This document shows, piece after piece, positions 15,587 through 24,043 of a DNA stretch of 46,424 nt (positions are counted from its first letter, which is position 1; each line of letters begins with the position of its first letter). The DNA comes from Candidatus Hodarchaeota archaeon (lineage in GTDB: Archaea > Asgardarchaeota > Heimdallarchaeia > Hodarchaeales > Hodarchaeaceae). A program made the translations under genes and the position numbers. Where the stretch lies: positions 1 to 46,424 of the forward strand of contig JAEOTY010000178.1 in NCBI GenBank assembly GCA_016839625.1. Reading direction: 5' to 3'. The notes below the pieces were generated by a model, which was not told where the DNA came from, searched no databases, and saw nothing but the letters and a program-made list of their open reading frames with translations.

Positions 15587-16393
15587 ATGAAGTCATTGAC
15601 AATGTCATTTCGTATGCATCGAATTTGTAAAGGTGGTCGTTTTCTCATTATCCCAATGGATCATGGTCTTACAGTTGGTCCAGTTACAGGGTTAATTGAT
15701 ATTAATAAAACCGTGGAAGCTGTTTCAAGTGGTGGCGCTACTGCTGTTCTGGGTCATAAAGGTTTTCTTCAGAGTATTGATCCAGAGATATTAGAACCCA
15801 CAACAGGTACTATACTTCATTTAAGCGCCAGTACTTCTTTTGGTCCAGATCCAAATTATAAGGTGCTTGTTACATCGTTAGATGATGCTTTTAGGCTTGG
15901 TGTTGATGGTGTTTCAGTTCACGTTAATGTTGGTGGAGCCGACAGTGAACCAGAAATGCTTTCAGATCTCGGTCGAATTGCCAATGAGTGTCAAAAATAT
16001 AATATTCCTCTACTAGCAATGATGTACGCTCGTGGACCAAATATTGAGAATTCTTTCGATGCTCAAGCAATAGCTCATGCTGCAAGAATTGGTGCGGAAT
16101 TAGGGGTAGATATCATCAAATGTAATTACACAGGTGACCCTGACACATTTCGTGATGTTACAAGGGGGTGTTCAAGACCTGTAGTGATTGCTGGTGGTCC
16201 AAAATCCGATAATCTTTCAGAATTCATTAATATGGTTTGCGGAGCCATGGAAGCTGGAGCAGCAGGTGTATCCATAGGAAGAAGTGTATTTCAAGACGAT
16301 AATCCTAAACTCATAACACGAACACTAGCAAAGATTGTTTTCGAAAATCATAGTCCGCAAAAAGCAATAAGCTTTTATCAAAGCCATAGGTGA
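15587..16393 (+). CDS. 2-amino-3,7-dideoxy-D-threo-hept-6-ulosonate (ADH) synthase, class I aldolase
   Basis: Archaeal class I aldolase family. With aroB' next door, it most likely condenses aspartate semialdehyde with a deoxyketohexose phosphate, replacing DAHP synthase. 268 residues. Catalytic candidates in order: Asp25 (IPMDHGLTVGP), Tyr147 (MMYARGPN) and Schiff-base Lys178 (DIIKCNYTGDP), with the phosphate loop IAGGPKSDN and GVSIGRSVFQDDNP. A second in-frame ATG at residue 6 (15602, MSFRMHRI) is a possible start. Archaeal fructose-bisphosphate aldolases look alike; context decides. 85 bases follow aroD. Confidence 0.88.
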   Translation: MKSLTMSFRMHRICKGGRFLIIPMDHGLTVGPVTGLIDINKTVEAVSSGGATAVLGHKGFLQSIDPEILEPTTGTILHLSASTSFGPDPNYKVLVTSLDDAFRLGVDGVSVHVNVGGADSEPEMLSDLGRIANECQKYNIPLLAMMYARGPNIENSFDAQAIAHAARIGAELGVDIIKCNYTGDPDTFRDVTRGCSRPVVIAGGPKSDNLSEFINMVCGAMEAGAAGVSIGRSVFQDDNPKLITRTLAKIVFENHSPQKAISFYQSHR

Positions 16394-16398
16394 GGATT

Positions 16399-17313
16399 AT
16401 GGTTACTTTAAAACAACGTCTTTACGGCCATTTAATCCTCGCCCGTCCTTTACAACTTTTCTGGCTAGATATTGTTGCTGGTCTTTCAGCTTTTGTTGTA
16501 TTATTACAAAGATTTCCTGATTTCTCGTTCATTATGATTTTTTTCGTAATTTCGATATTAGCTGACGCAGGCACATGTACTTTTAATGATATAGCAGATA
16601 TTGAAGTTGACAGCAAGTCGATTGAATCTCGGCGCTTCCGCCCATTAGTTGTTGGAACCGTTTCAATTCGCTCGGCCTGGATACAAGGATTGCTCTTGTC
16701 TTGCTTGAGTGTTTTCCTGGCTTTTTTTATTAATCCTATTTTCTTTCTATTAACAATTTTAATGCTTGTTTGGGCTTTTCAATATTCTTTTCCACCATTG
16801 CGTATGGCAGGACACCCATATATTTCCCAAGTTTATTGGATAGTTTTCGTTTTTCTCTGGATAGCTCTTTTAACCTCGTTTTTAGAACTGCCGTTTATTG
16901 AAAGTTTTTTCAATATCCTTCCTTACACGCTATACATGATATTTTATTTATGCTTAGGTGAAACCATGGCGAAAGACATTCGAGATTGGGATAATGACAA
17001 AGCTGCTGGAAAGAACACCACTACTGTTGCCATAGGACCCGCACATGCAAGTAACTGGTCATTCATCCTTGGATTGATAGGTTGTTTGGCTTGGCTTTGG
17101 ACTGCTATTAACTATCAGCTTCACTTCCTTGTTATAATTGCCTTTGGTGCCATTGCTATACCCGCTCTCTACCTGTTTTATCAATATCGCTCAAAATTAC
17201 AAGTTAAATATGATAAAATAGTTGGGCGTCACTTTCACGTGACTTATCTTCTATCAATGGCATTGATAACAATTTTAACAACTTTTGCTATCGGTTTCCG
17301 AGTTATAAGATGA
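16399..17313 (+). CDS. UbiA-family membrane prenyltransferase
   Basis: About 304 residues with eight or nine hydrophobic segments. UbiA enzymes transfer an isoprenoid chain to an acceptor in the membrane; in archaea the common member is digeranylgeranylglyceryl phosphate synthase, second step of ether-lipid assembly after GGGPS. Both Asp-rich Mg-diphosphate motifs are present: NDIADIEVD (about residue 65) and KDIRDWDNDKAAGKNT (about 195). I picked the ATG at 16399 with AGGTGAGG just before; a GTG at 16390 would overlap the upstream stop. Placement after shikimate genes leaves room for an aromatic acceptor (quinone or tocopherol-like), so the substrate is not certain. Convergent with the surface-protein genes, five bases apart. 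Confidence 0.87.
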   Translation: MVTLKQRLYGHLILARPLQLFWLDIVAGLSAFVVLLQRFPDFSFIMIFFVISILADAGTCTFNDIADIEVDSKSIESRRFRPLVVGTVSIRSAWIQGLLLSCLSVFLAFFINPIFFLLTILMLVWAFQYSFPPLRMAGHPYISQVYWIVFVFLWIALLTSFLELPFIESFFNILPYTLYMIFYLCLGETMAKDIRDWDNDKAAGKNTTTVAIGPAHASNWSFILGLIGCLAWLWTAINYQLHFLVIIAFGAIAIPALYLFYQYRSKLQVKYDKIVGRHFHVTYLLSMALITILTTFAIGFRVIR

Positions 17314-17318
17314 TATGT

Positions 17319-18068
17319 CTACTTATTATCTACAGTTTTTTTCCAGAGAAAGAGGACGACTAAGGAAAGAAGACAAAAGAAACTACTAGTAAAAGAAACT
17401 TGTTGTTTAGAATCTGATTCAATCGTTCCTGTTTCTTCCGTTGTTCCTATGTCTCCTGTTGTCTCTGTTTTTGCGGTAGTTATAGCCTCTGTAGTAGTTC
17501 TTGTCTCTGTAGTAATTGTTGTTTCTGTTGTAGTTGCCGATGTATCCACGGGTGTTGGCATGGTGAAATCTTCAGGTCTATCAGTCACCCCATAATCAAC
17601 TACGCTCAATAAAATCCACCCTTCGACTGGGTTTGAGCTTGTTATCTCCGTTTCAGTTTCTAATTCCAGCTGAATAGAAAAATCCAGATCGTCCACAGTT
17701 GGTTGACTGTAACAATACGTGTATGTACTGTGAAAAGATTCGCTAGTAGACATCTCGTGCGTAGGATCCGAGCTATTCCATAAATTTCGGCAAACGACAC
17801 TGCAGGCAGGAGAATGGTCTCCTAAATATAATAAACACTCGATTTTAATGTTATAACGACCAACAAATGATTGATCTGGGTAGAACTCTGTTAAGTTAAA
17901 CTTCTTTCCTGGTTCAGAAGAGGTGAGGTTGAAATTCTGGGCACCCATCGGTACTCTCGTTGTCTTACTCGAGGTTGGGATAGGTAAAATCACCGAGGAA
18001 TCGTTGACAGTGAATACGAAAAAAAAAGCAACAAGAAAAGCCACTATAGACAAGACTTGCCATTTCAT
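17319..18068 (-). CDS. Secreted membrane-anchored surface protein, paralogue 1 (Thr-rich stalk)
   Basis: 249 residues. N-terminal signal peptide (MKWQVLSIVAFLVAFFFVF), an extracellular domain of about 145 residues with Asn-X-Ser/Thr sites (NLTS, NLTE, NSSD) and a small Cys cluster (CLLYLGDHSPACSVVC), then a Thr-rich stalk (about 176-218, repeated TTET/TTTE units) and a C-terminal membrane anchor with Lys tail. The form is that of an archaeal glycosylated surface protein; no family name recognised. It is the second gene of a tandem pair; copy 2 (18089-18760) is nearly identical over the globular part but has a much shorter stalk. Confidence 0.75.
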   Translation of the reverse strand: MKWQVLSIVAFLVAFFFVFTVNDSSVILPIPTSSKTTRVPMGAQNFNLTSSEPGKKFNLTEFYPDQSFVGRYNIKIECLLYLGDHSPACSVVCRNLWNSSDPTHEMSTSESFHSTYTYCYSQPTVDDLDFSIQLELETETEITSSNPVEGWILLSVVDYGVTDRPEDFTMPTPVDTSATTTETTITTETRTTTEAITTAKTETTGDIGTTEETGTIESDSKQQVSFTSSFFCLLSLVVLFLWKKTVDNK

Positions 18069-18088
18069 TTGATTACCACTCTAAGGTT

Positions 18089-18760
18089 CTACTTAGACTT
18101 TCTTTTCCAGAGAAAGAGGATGGCTAAGGAAAGAAGGCAAAAGATACTACTAGCAAAAGAAACTTGTTGTTCAGAGTCTGAGCTTGTTGTTTCTATTTCA
18201 CCTGTCGTTCCTGTTTCTGTTGTAGTTGCTGATGTATCCACGGGTGTTGGCATAGTGAAATCTTCAGGTCTATCAGTTATCCCATAATCAACCACGCTCA
18301 ATAAAATCCACCCTGCAACTGAGTTTGAGCTTGCTATCTCCGTTTCGGTTTCTAATTCCAGCTGAATAGAAAAATCCGGGTCATCCGTAGTTGGTTGACT
18401 GTAACTATACGTGTATGTACTGTGAAAGAATTCACTAGAAGACATCTCGTGCGTAGGATCTGAGCTATTCCATAAATTTCGGCAAACGACACTGCAGGTG
18501 GGAGAATGATCTTCTAAAAACAACAAGCACTCTATTTTAATGTTATAGCGACCAACAAATGATTGATCTGGGTAGAACTCTGTTAAGTTAAACTTTTCTA
18601 CTGGTTCTAAAGAGTAGAGATTGATCCACACGGCACCTACTGGTATCATATATGTTTTACTTTCAGTTGGTATAGGTAAAACTACTGATAAGCCGTTGAC
18701 AGAGAAAGGAGAAAAAAAGATCAAAACAAGAGTAAAAAGGATTAAGAAATTCCACTTCAT
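18089..18760 (-). CDS. Secreted membrane-anchored surface protein, paralogue 2 (short stalk)
   Basis: 223 residues, tandem paralogue upstream of the preceding gene, 20 bases between them. Signal peptide MKWNFLILFTLVLIFFSPF, the same central domain (FNLTEFYPDQSFVGRYNIKI, CSVVCRNLWNSSDPTHEMS, WILLSVVDYG) and C-terminal anchor. The Thr-rich stalk is only about 20 residues, against about 45 in paralogue 1, so stalk length is the main difference. One Cys of paralogue 1 (TYCYSQ) is Ser here (TYSYSQ). Long blocks of identical DNA, including that around 18556-18590 against 17871-17905, show a recent duplication. Confidence 0.75.
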   Translation of the reverse strand: MKWNFLILFTLVLIFFSPFSVNGLSVVLPIPTESKTYMIPVGAVWINLYSLEPVEKFNLTEFYPDQSFVGRYNIKIECLLFLEDHSPTCSVVCRNLWNSSDPTHEMSSSEFFHSTYTYSYSQPTTDDPDFSIQLELETETEIASSNSVAGWILLSVVDYGITDRPEDFTMPTPVDTSATTTETGTTGEIETTSSDSEQQVSFASSIFCLLSLAILFLWKRKSK

Positions 18761-18998
18761 TTCAGCAACTCCAATTTTCTACTATGTATTCAACCAAAAT
18801 TGCTCATACTTCCATAATTTACAATTAAACTTCATTAATAAAGACTTTTGCTCATTTAGAAGTGATTATTCCTTTTAATCGCATCTATAAAATTCTATAG
18901 AATAGAACAGCTGAACCTATGAGGAGTGCAGCGTGTTCGATATTTAGAACACTTTTATGTTAATCATACCTGAGTAAGTCAATTACCACTGAATGAAC
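18761..18998. other. Promoter region of the surface genes and right end of TnpB element 3
   Basis: About 240 bases without a gene. GTGTTC (18933-18938) pairs with GAACAC (18947-18952) and is followed by TTTTA; on the plus strand this resembles a terminator, and it may mark the element edge. A hairpin at 18987-19006 is listed separately. Confidence 0.4.
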
Positions 18999-19006
18999 TC
19001 AGTGGC
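18987..19006 (-). ncRNA. Hairpin at the tnpB 3 stop, putative guide scaffold
   Basis: CCACTGA (18987-18993) pairs perfectly with TCAGTGG (19000-19006) around a six-base loop and overlaps the tnpB stop at 18999. Same layout as in elements 1 and 2 with unrelated sequence. Probably part of the element's guide RNA; extent unknown. Confidence 0.35.
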
Positions 19007-20162
19007 TTGTAGCTAGAACAGACGCACGAGGTAACGAAGAGATCGTTACCGTCATGGGAAGAACTGCTACATTAGGGCTATTGACGGAAGCCCCCCCAAT
19101 CTCAGCCTTGCCAAAATTGGATAGGTTACGAGCAGCGTTAAGGTCAGCATTAAGGGAAAAAAAACATTCGATGCAAAGAAAATCAGATCGAGAAGACCGA
19201 TTCTTTTGGGCTATATACCCACATTGAGAACATCTTTGGGAAGTATAACGAGGATTGACGAAGAAAACTGTCTTGCCAACCGTTTCAGCTCGTTGAATGA
19301 TAAACTGTTCAAGTTGATAATAAGCCCAATTACCAAATTTCTTACGAAGGGCTTTGGACACTTTTTTCCTCTTTTTACTATGCTGTTTAAGCTGACGTAA
19401 ATTTTCTAAGACAATACAATTATAGGGCATATTACAAATCCATTTCGCTAGTTTACGATTTTCATCAGTCATAAACCGTCTCTCTCGACCACTTATCACC
19501 TTTAGTTTGCGCTTGGCTGATCGAGTGCCTTTTGACTGAAGCTTTTTTCTTAATTGTTGATATCTCCACTTCACTGCTAGAATGTGATTGGTAGGATAGA
19601 ACGTATTATTGGAACAAACAGCTATCCTTTTAATCCCCCTATCAACTCCAAGAAAGGTAGTAGGTTCTTCCACGGGAATATCAGGTAGCTCCACTGTGAG
19701 ACAGGCGATAAATTTCTGCCTCTTTTTGTTATAACAAAGTGTCAAGGAAGTTATTCTTCCCTCATTAACATAGGGTTGGAAATAGGGGGGAATTAACAGC
19801 GGAAACTTTTTCCTTCCTTTAACTGTACTAAGGGAGATTTTTCCTGTTCCCAAAAATGGGGTGAAGGTCCGCTGGTTGTAGCGGATACTACTTAGAGGTT
19901 TCTTGAATGGTTTGTGATAGCGGAATTTTTCTCTTTTGAGCATATCAGAAGCCATATCTCTCGCACACTGGACAAGTGACGATTGTAATTGGGGATATTT
20001 GTTACGAATGTCTTGATATGTCTCAGTGTGAAGTGTATTTTTATTAAACGTTCTTTTTGACCATCCAATGTCAATAATGTGCTGCACTACCTTATTATAG
20101 ACCTCTATCGTCTCTAATAGATCAGTATCTAATGGGAGTGAACATTGGATTGTCCGTTGCAT
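18999..20162 (-). CDS. tnpB: TnpB RNA-guided endonuclease, canonical active site
   Basis: 387 residues with the standard arrangement: RuvC-I Asp174 (LGVDRGIKRIA), RuvC-II Glu253 (CIVLENLRQ), zinc finger Cys311, Cys314, Cys330, Cys333 (CSQCGY, CIEC), RuvC-III Asp340 (NADLNAARNL). A Lys/Arg-rich bridge at 255-275 precedes the helix KFGNWAYYQLEQFI, typical for the family. No internal stop or frameshift. The N-terminus is short and begins MQRTIQCSLPLD, so ATG at 20162 is a sound start. Sequence is distinct from the other two TnpBs. It may persist as an RNA-guided nuclease after loss of its TnpA partner. Confidence 0.92.
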   Translation of the reverse strand: MQRTIQCSLPLDTDLLETIEVYNKVVQHIIDIGWSKRTFNKNTLHTETYQDIRNKYPQLQSSLVQCARDMASDMLKREKFRYHKPFKKPLSSIRYNQRTFTPFLGTGKISLSTVKGRKKFPLLIPPYFQPYVNEGRITSLTLCYNKKRQKFIACLTVELPDIPVEEPTTFLGVDRGIKRIAVCSNNTFYPTNHILAVKWRYQQLRKKLQSKGTRSAKRKLKVISGRERRFMTDENRKLAKWICNMPYNCIVLENLRQLKQHSKKRKKVSKALRKKFGNWAYYQLEQFIIQRAETVGKTVFFVNPRYTSQRCSQCGYIAQKNRSSRSDFLCIECFFSLNADLNAARNLSNFGKAEIGGASVNSPNVAVLPMTVTISSLPRASVLATSH

Positions 20163-20234
20163 GACAACTAATTATGGGGTTTGTGACTTTTAATCTTATA
20201 TCACCATATAATCAAAGTAATACTGGGTATTATT

Positions 20235-20486
20235 TTGCCTGATTACATCACTTATAACCACTCCATCTGTAATATCAACTATCATTTTGTGTGGTGTACC
20301 AAATATCGCAAACCTGCTCTTACTCACAACAAAGACATTATAAGAATCCTTAAGGTCATTTGTCAACAGTATGATTGGACTATCAAAGCCATAGAAGTCA
20401 TGCCAGATCCTGTTCACGTCTTTATTTCTACCCCTCCTTTCGATGCATTCGAAGAATTCGGGAGTTTCCTTGGTTACCTTCTATGA
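20235..20486 (+). pseudogene. tnpA: Decayed TnpA (IS200 Y1 HUH transposase) remnant
   Basis: 83 codons matching the N-terminal half of IS200-type TnpA: YNHSICNINYHFVWCTKYRKPAL, then AIEVMPDPVHVFISTPP. In the family this motif reads DHVH; here the first His of the HUH site is Pro. The frame stops soon after, before the helix that carries the catalytic Tyr. Both losses make it inactive. It is divergent from tnpB 3, as in an intact IS605-type element. Confidence 0.8.
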
Positions 20487-20541
20487 ATGAATTGGTTGTT
20501 CATCCTTCCGAGGTCAATTGTTAAAAAATAAATAAGATTAT

Positions 20542-21354
20542 TTAAAAATTATTTGAATGATGCTCATTTCGTTCAAGAACATTAAACAGTAGCAGCCAGA
20601 TGATTCCCACTACTCCCAAAATAGTGATCTGGTTCCTCAAATAAATATATGATTGTGTTTCTATCTTTGGAGGATCAACCATAATTCCAGGATAGACAAC
20701 AAGAATTAAGAATAAAATATTGATAATGAATAACCAACGAACGAGAATTCTTGGTGTCATCTCTTTAGGTAATGTTGTAGAGACTATTAATAACAAGCTT
20801 AAAATGTTGATTAACACTAAAAACAACAGACTCTGATTTACACCAAGTACTACACGGATGCTAATCCATATTATAGTTAAAACAATAACTGAAGCTACAT
20901 TCAGTAATGATTTATTGATAGATGGAATACCGATGGAGACATCTTGTATAATCTGTTGAAATGTTTCATGAATGATTGCTAAGAACATCCAGCCAATAAA
21001 GATCAAAGCCCAAGCTTCGTAGTCTAAATATGATTTGATAGATTCTAATGAACCACTTACGACAAATCGTATAATTACTTCTAAAGTACCAACAATTATC
21101 AATGTTGGTATTAGTAGAACTTCAATTTTTTCAGTAGCTGTTTGTTTCTGTTTAACCTTAAGTACTTGAATCGTAAAACCCGTCCATAACAGCAGATTAA
21201 TTGGTAAGAAAAGGTAGATTAATACATTAAAGATTTCATAAATTGTATTGATAATAAATTGCTCAACAGTAGGTTGTTTCAAAATTGCATCTACTGTTTG
21301 CTCAACGTAAATCCAAACAATTCCCAGTTCCGATCCTTCCATCAAATTATTCAT
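20542..21354 (-). CDS. Polytopic membrane protein, unknown function (second of pair)
   Basis: 270 residues with about seven hydrophobic helices (residues roughly 39-61, 80-99, 113-133, 150-170, 172-193, 203-225, 245-262) and charged loops; no motif recognised, no Cys or His cluster. The start ATG lies eight bases inside the end of the gene at 21347-22243, so the two are probably co-translated and may form a complex. Ends EHHSNNF. Function unknown. Confidence 0.65.
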   Translation of the reverse strand: MNNLMEGSELGIVWIYVEQTVDAILKQPTVEQFIINTIYEIFNVLIYLFLPINLLLWTGFTIQVLKVKQKQTATEKIEVLLIPTLIIVGTLEVIIRFVVSGSLESIKSYLDYEAWALIFIGWMFLAIIHETFQQIIQDVSIGIPSINKSLLNVASVIVLTIIWISIRVVLGVNQSLLFLVLINILSLLLIVSTTLPKEMTPRILVRWLFIINILFLILVVYPGIMVDPPKIETQSYIYLRNQITILGVVGIIWLLLFNVLERNEHHSNNF

Positions 21355-22243
21355 TTCCAGCCAATTCCCGTTTTGATATTTCAGTAATACTCCATAGAAA
21401 CATTGAAATTGCCCCTAAGATTAAAATCACAACAAAATATCCATATAGCTCTCTATAAGTTGAACCTCTTGGAATAAATGGAGGAAATGCTACAATAAAT
21501 GTTATTAAAGAACAACAACATGTTATTATGTAAATTAAATCGTTCCAAGAGTTGTAACGACGGACTTTAATTGCAATAGACGCGAATGATGCTCCTATTA
21601 TCCAAAATGTTATCAAATAATGAGCCCCTAAGGACAAACTCAGTATCCAAGGGTGGTTTGCATCTTGTCCCCAAGGAATGTTTTCATTGTAGCCAATGGT
21701 CGAAAAAATCCCAAGGGATAACATGGTAAGCATTGCTAACCATAATACCACTTTCTCACATTTTTCCTGATTTTCTACTACATCAGTTGTCATAAGAATG
21801 GTAAAACCAATTCCGACTATTGCAAAAGGAAAAGCAGCTCTCCAGTAGAACTCTCTAGCGGTCAAAAGGCCAGTCCCCTCAGGAAAAAAGAATGTAAAAC
21901 CTGTAATCAACCCCAAGATAATGAAAAACCACGCTATTGTAAATCGTGCTAATCTCGAAAAGTCTTTTTGACGAACATTTTTGAAAAAACCGGATATAAT
22001 TAAAGTCGATAAACAAATAAATACAAATATACCAAATAGCTGAAATCGCTTTCCCAAATTATACAGTAAATCTGTTTCGTTACCAGTAACACGTGTATCT
22101 AGATCATAGTGCCATTGTGATGCAAGAAAACTGTGAATCATAAATACAAGCAAACAACTACACAACAAAGAGCTCGTTAAAATGCCCAAATTAATAAGAA
22201 TTCTCCGAATAATAGTATTTTTTCTAGCTAGTAAGGATTTCAT
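21347..22243 (-). CDS. Polytopic membrane protein, unknown function (first of pair)
   Basis: 298 residues, about seven or eight membrane helices beginning at residue 15. A loop between helices 1 and 2 (MIHSFLASQWHYDLDTRVTGNETD, about 41-64) and one near NENIPWGQDANHPW (about 185-200) are probably outside. No recognised family. Starts with ATG at 22243 after a GGGTGAGA-type purine site. The following gene overlaps by eight bases. Confidence 0.65.
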   Translation of the reverse strand: MKSLLARKNTIIRRILINLGILTSSLLCSCLLVFMIHSFLASQWHYDLDTRVTGNETDLLYNLGKRFQLFGIFVFICLSTLIISGFFKNVRQKDFSRLARFTIAWFFIILGLITGFTFFFPEGTGLLTAREFYWRAAFPFAIVGIGFTILMTTDVVENQEKCEKVVLWLAMLTMLSLGIFSTIGYNENIPWGQDANHPWILSLSLGAHYLITFWIIGASFASIAIKVRRYNSWNDLIYIITCCCSLITFIVAFPPFIPRGSTYRELYGYFVVILILGAISMFLWSITEISKRELAGNE

Positions 22244-22632
22244 TGTCTCACCCTATATAGAATACAACAAAGAACAACTCTTGAAATGTATTCAGTAAGT
22301 ATTGGGTCTCAATTATCTGAAGAAAATACCTGATTAGCATAAAGCTATCAACAAACCATTCTTCCGTTTTGCGAAATGTGGACACTAATCATCCCTTAAC
22401 CAGCACTGAATCGCTTCTGACTGATGGGGGCGACTAGGAGGTTCTCTGATCAAGTGAAGAGTAGTTTAAATCTATTATATTTGATAGTTGAATCATTCTT
22501 AAACAGATGATCTCATTATGAAATAGATTAATACTTAATTTTATTAATCACAGACACTTTTACACTTTTAACACTTAAAGACAAGTAACTCTCATAAGAT
22601 AAAAAAAATTGATTGTAATATTAGTGAACAAC
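22244..22632. other. Divergent promoter region
   Basis: About 390 bases between the membrane-protein pair and the ligase gene. AT-rich with a TTTTACACTTTTAACACTT stretch (three ACACTT-like units near 22553-22577) in front of the ligase gene. No RNA or coding signal recognised. Confidence 0.45.
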
Positions 22633-23964
22633 ATGCGGATTCCTGATCGGATTATTAACTATACTCTATGGAAGGCTTCATCTGATTATTTTACACTAAA
22701 AAGATTGAGAAAAACGGTTAAGCTAGCCTATCGAACAGATTTTTATAGGAGAAAACTTGCTGAAGCTGGTGTTAAAAAAATCCGTTCAATTGATGACTTT
22801 ATTACCAACATTCCTCTCACCCAGCGAGAAGAGATTTCTCTTGCATCCATCTCTCCCTATGATCTGCTCGCTGTTGACCCAACTAAAGAAATGGTTTTGT
22901 TTGGACAAACCAGTGGAGCAACTGGTGGTCATTCTGTTCCTGTCTTTATGACTAAAAAGGAATTCAAGAAAGCTATCAAGATGGCAATGCGATTACCAGT
23001 TTTTAAACATGTTTCTTCACGAGATCGCGTGTGCCTTCTTTTTCCAATGGTTAGAACATTTGCAGGGCAGACTGCTGCAGCCATGGTAGAACATGTAGGC
23101 GCATTGCTAGCCAGTATGGGTACGCGTACCAATATCAACCCTCCAAAACAAGTGGGTAAAACCATTCTTGCACTGAAACCAACTATTTTAGGAGTGGTTG
23201 CTACAGATGCTTTCGCTCTTGCTCAATTACTCAAGGATTGGGGACAAAATCCTAAAGACATTGGTGTCCAAAAACTAGTTATCGGCGCAGAGGCGTGTTC
23301 AAGAAATCGAATGAAAAGGCTCCAAGAAATCTATGGAGCAGAAATGATTTTTAACTTCGCTGGTCAAAACGAAGTCGGACTACCGGGGATACCGTGTATC
23401 AAGGGAAACATGCATTTTCCATCGATCGCAATGTTTGTTGAATTGTGGTCCATGGATGGAAATCACAGGGTTAGTTATGGTGAGCGAGCTGTCCCAGTGA
23501 TTACTCCCTTATTCAAAAAAGCTATGCCAATCCTCCGTTATTGGACAAATGACATTGTTATCATGGAAGACGGCAATAACTGTCCATGTGGACTCCGATT
23601 ACCCTTATACCGCATTCTAGGAAGAAAAGGAGCCGAGATACATGCAGCAAATGACAGTATCGTAATGCCTATTGAATTAGAAGACATTCTATTTAAAGCA
23701 ACTATTGACGGTGTGTGGTACCAAATCGAGATAGATGATGAAACAGTAACTATAAGAGTTGAACACCGAGAGAAAAAGGAATGGAAAGAACTAGAAAAAG
23801 AAATAGTAGAAAACTTCACAGGAATCTTTAATCAAAAGGTTCAAGTAGAGTGTGTCCCAGTTGGCACATTATATGATTATACCGCAATCCGTCCTGGTAA
23901 GCCCATCTCAAGGATAGTTGATCATAGAAAGACTGAATCAATTCCTGTTCTCGAAGGTGCATAG
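22633..23964 (+). CDS. Phenylacetate-CoA ligase-like (PaaK family) adenylate-forming enzyme
   Basis: About 443 residues. The family activates an aryl or related acid with ATP and couples it to CoA. Seen: YRTDFYRRKLAEAG near the start, the P-loop-like LFGQTSGATGGHSVPVFMT (about 95-113), IGAEACSRNRMKRL, the YG/E motif AEMIFNFAGQNEVGLPG, and RYWTNDIVIMED with the hinge ILGRKGAEI. I chose ATG at 22633 (MRIPDRI); TTG at 22609 and GTG at 22624 are in frame. It stands 79 bases before aroC, hinting at an aromatic acid substrate, but the family also includes F390 synthetase-like members. Exact substrate unknown. Confidence 0.82.
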   Translation: MRIPDRIINYTLWKASSDYFTLKRLRKTVKLAYRTDFYRRKLAEAGVKKIRSIDDFITNIPLTQREEISLASISPYDLLAVDPTKEMVLFGQTSGATGGHSVPVFMTKKEFKKAIKMAMRLPVFKHVSSRDRVCLLFPMVRTFAGQTAAAMVEHVGALLASMGTRTNINPPKQVGKTILALKPTILGVVATDAFALAQLLKDWGQNPKDIGVQKLVIGAEACSRNRMKRLQEIYGAEMIFNFAGQNEVGLPGIPCIKGNMHFPSIAMFVELWSMDGNHRVSYGERAVPVITPLFKKAMPILRYWTNDIVIMEDGNNCPCGLRLPLYRILGRKGAEIHAANDSIVMPIELEDILFKATIDGVWYQIEIDDETVTIRVEHREKKEWKELEKEIVENFTGIFNQKVQVECVPVGTLYDYTAIRPGKPISRIVDHRKTESIPVLEGA

Positions 23965-24043
23965 TCTTAGACTTAATCAATTACTAATTTATGAAATTCA
24001 TTATCAAAATGCCAAAAATAGTTATTATTGGAAGGACATTATA

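Larger units (their letters stand above)
18930..20500 (-). mobile_element. IS200/IS605-type element 3: tnpB plus decayed divergent tnpA (bounds inferred)
   Basis: A complete tnpB on the minus strand and a truncated TnpA relic on the plus strand, 72 bases apart and divergent, as in IS605-group elements. Right-end hairpin at 18987-19006. The TnpA side ends about 20486-20520. The element has lost self-mobility. Confidence 0.6.

Noticed and set aside
22553-22577. Triple ACACTT-like units before the ligase gene
   Set aside because: Short, imperfect and in AT-rich DNA; not enough to call a regulatory repeat.
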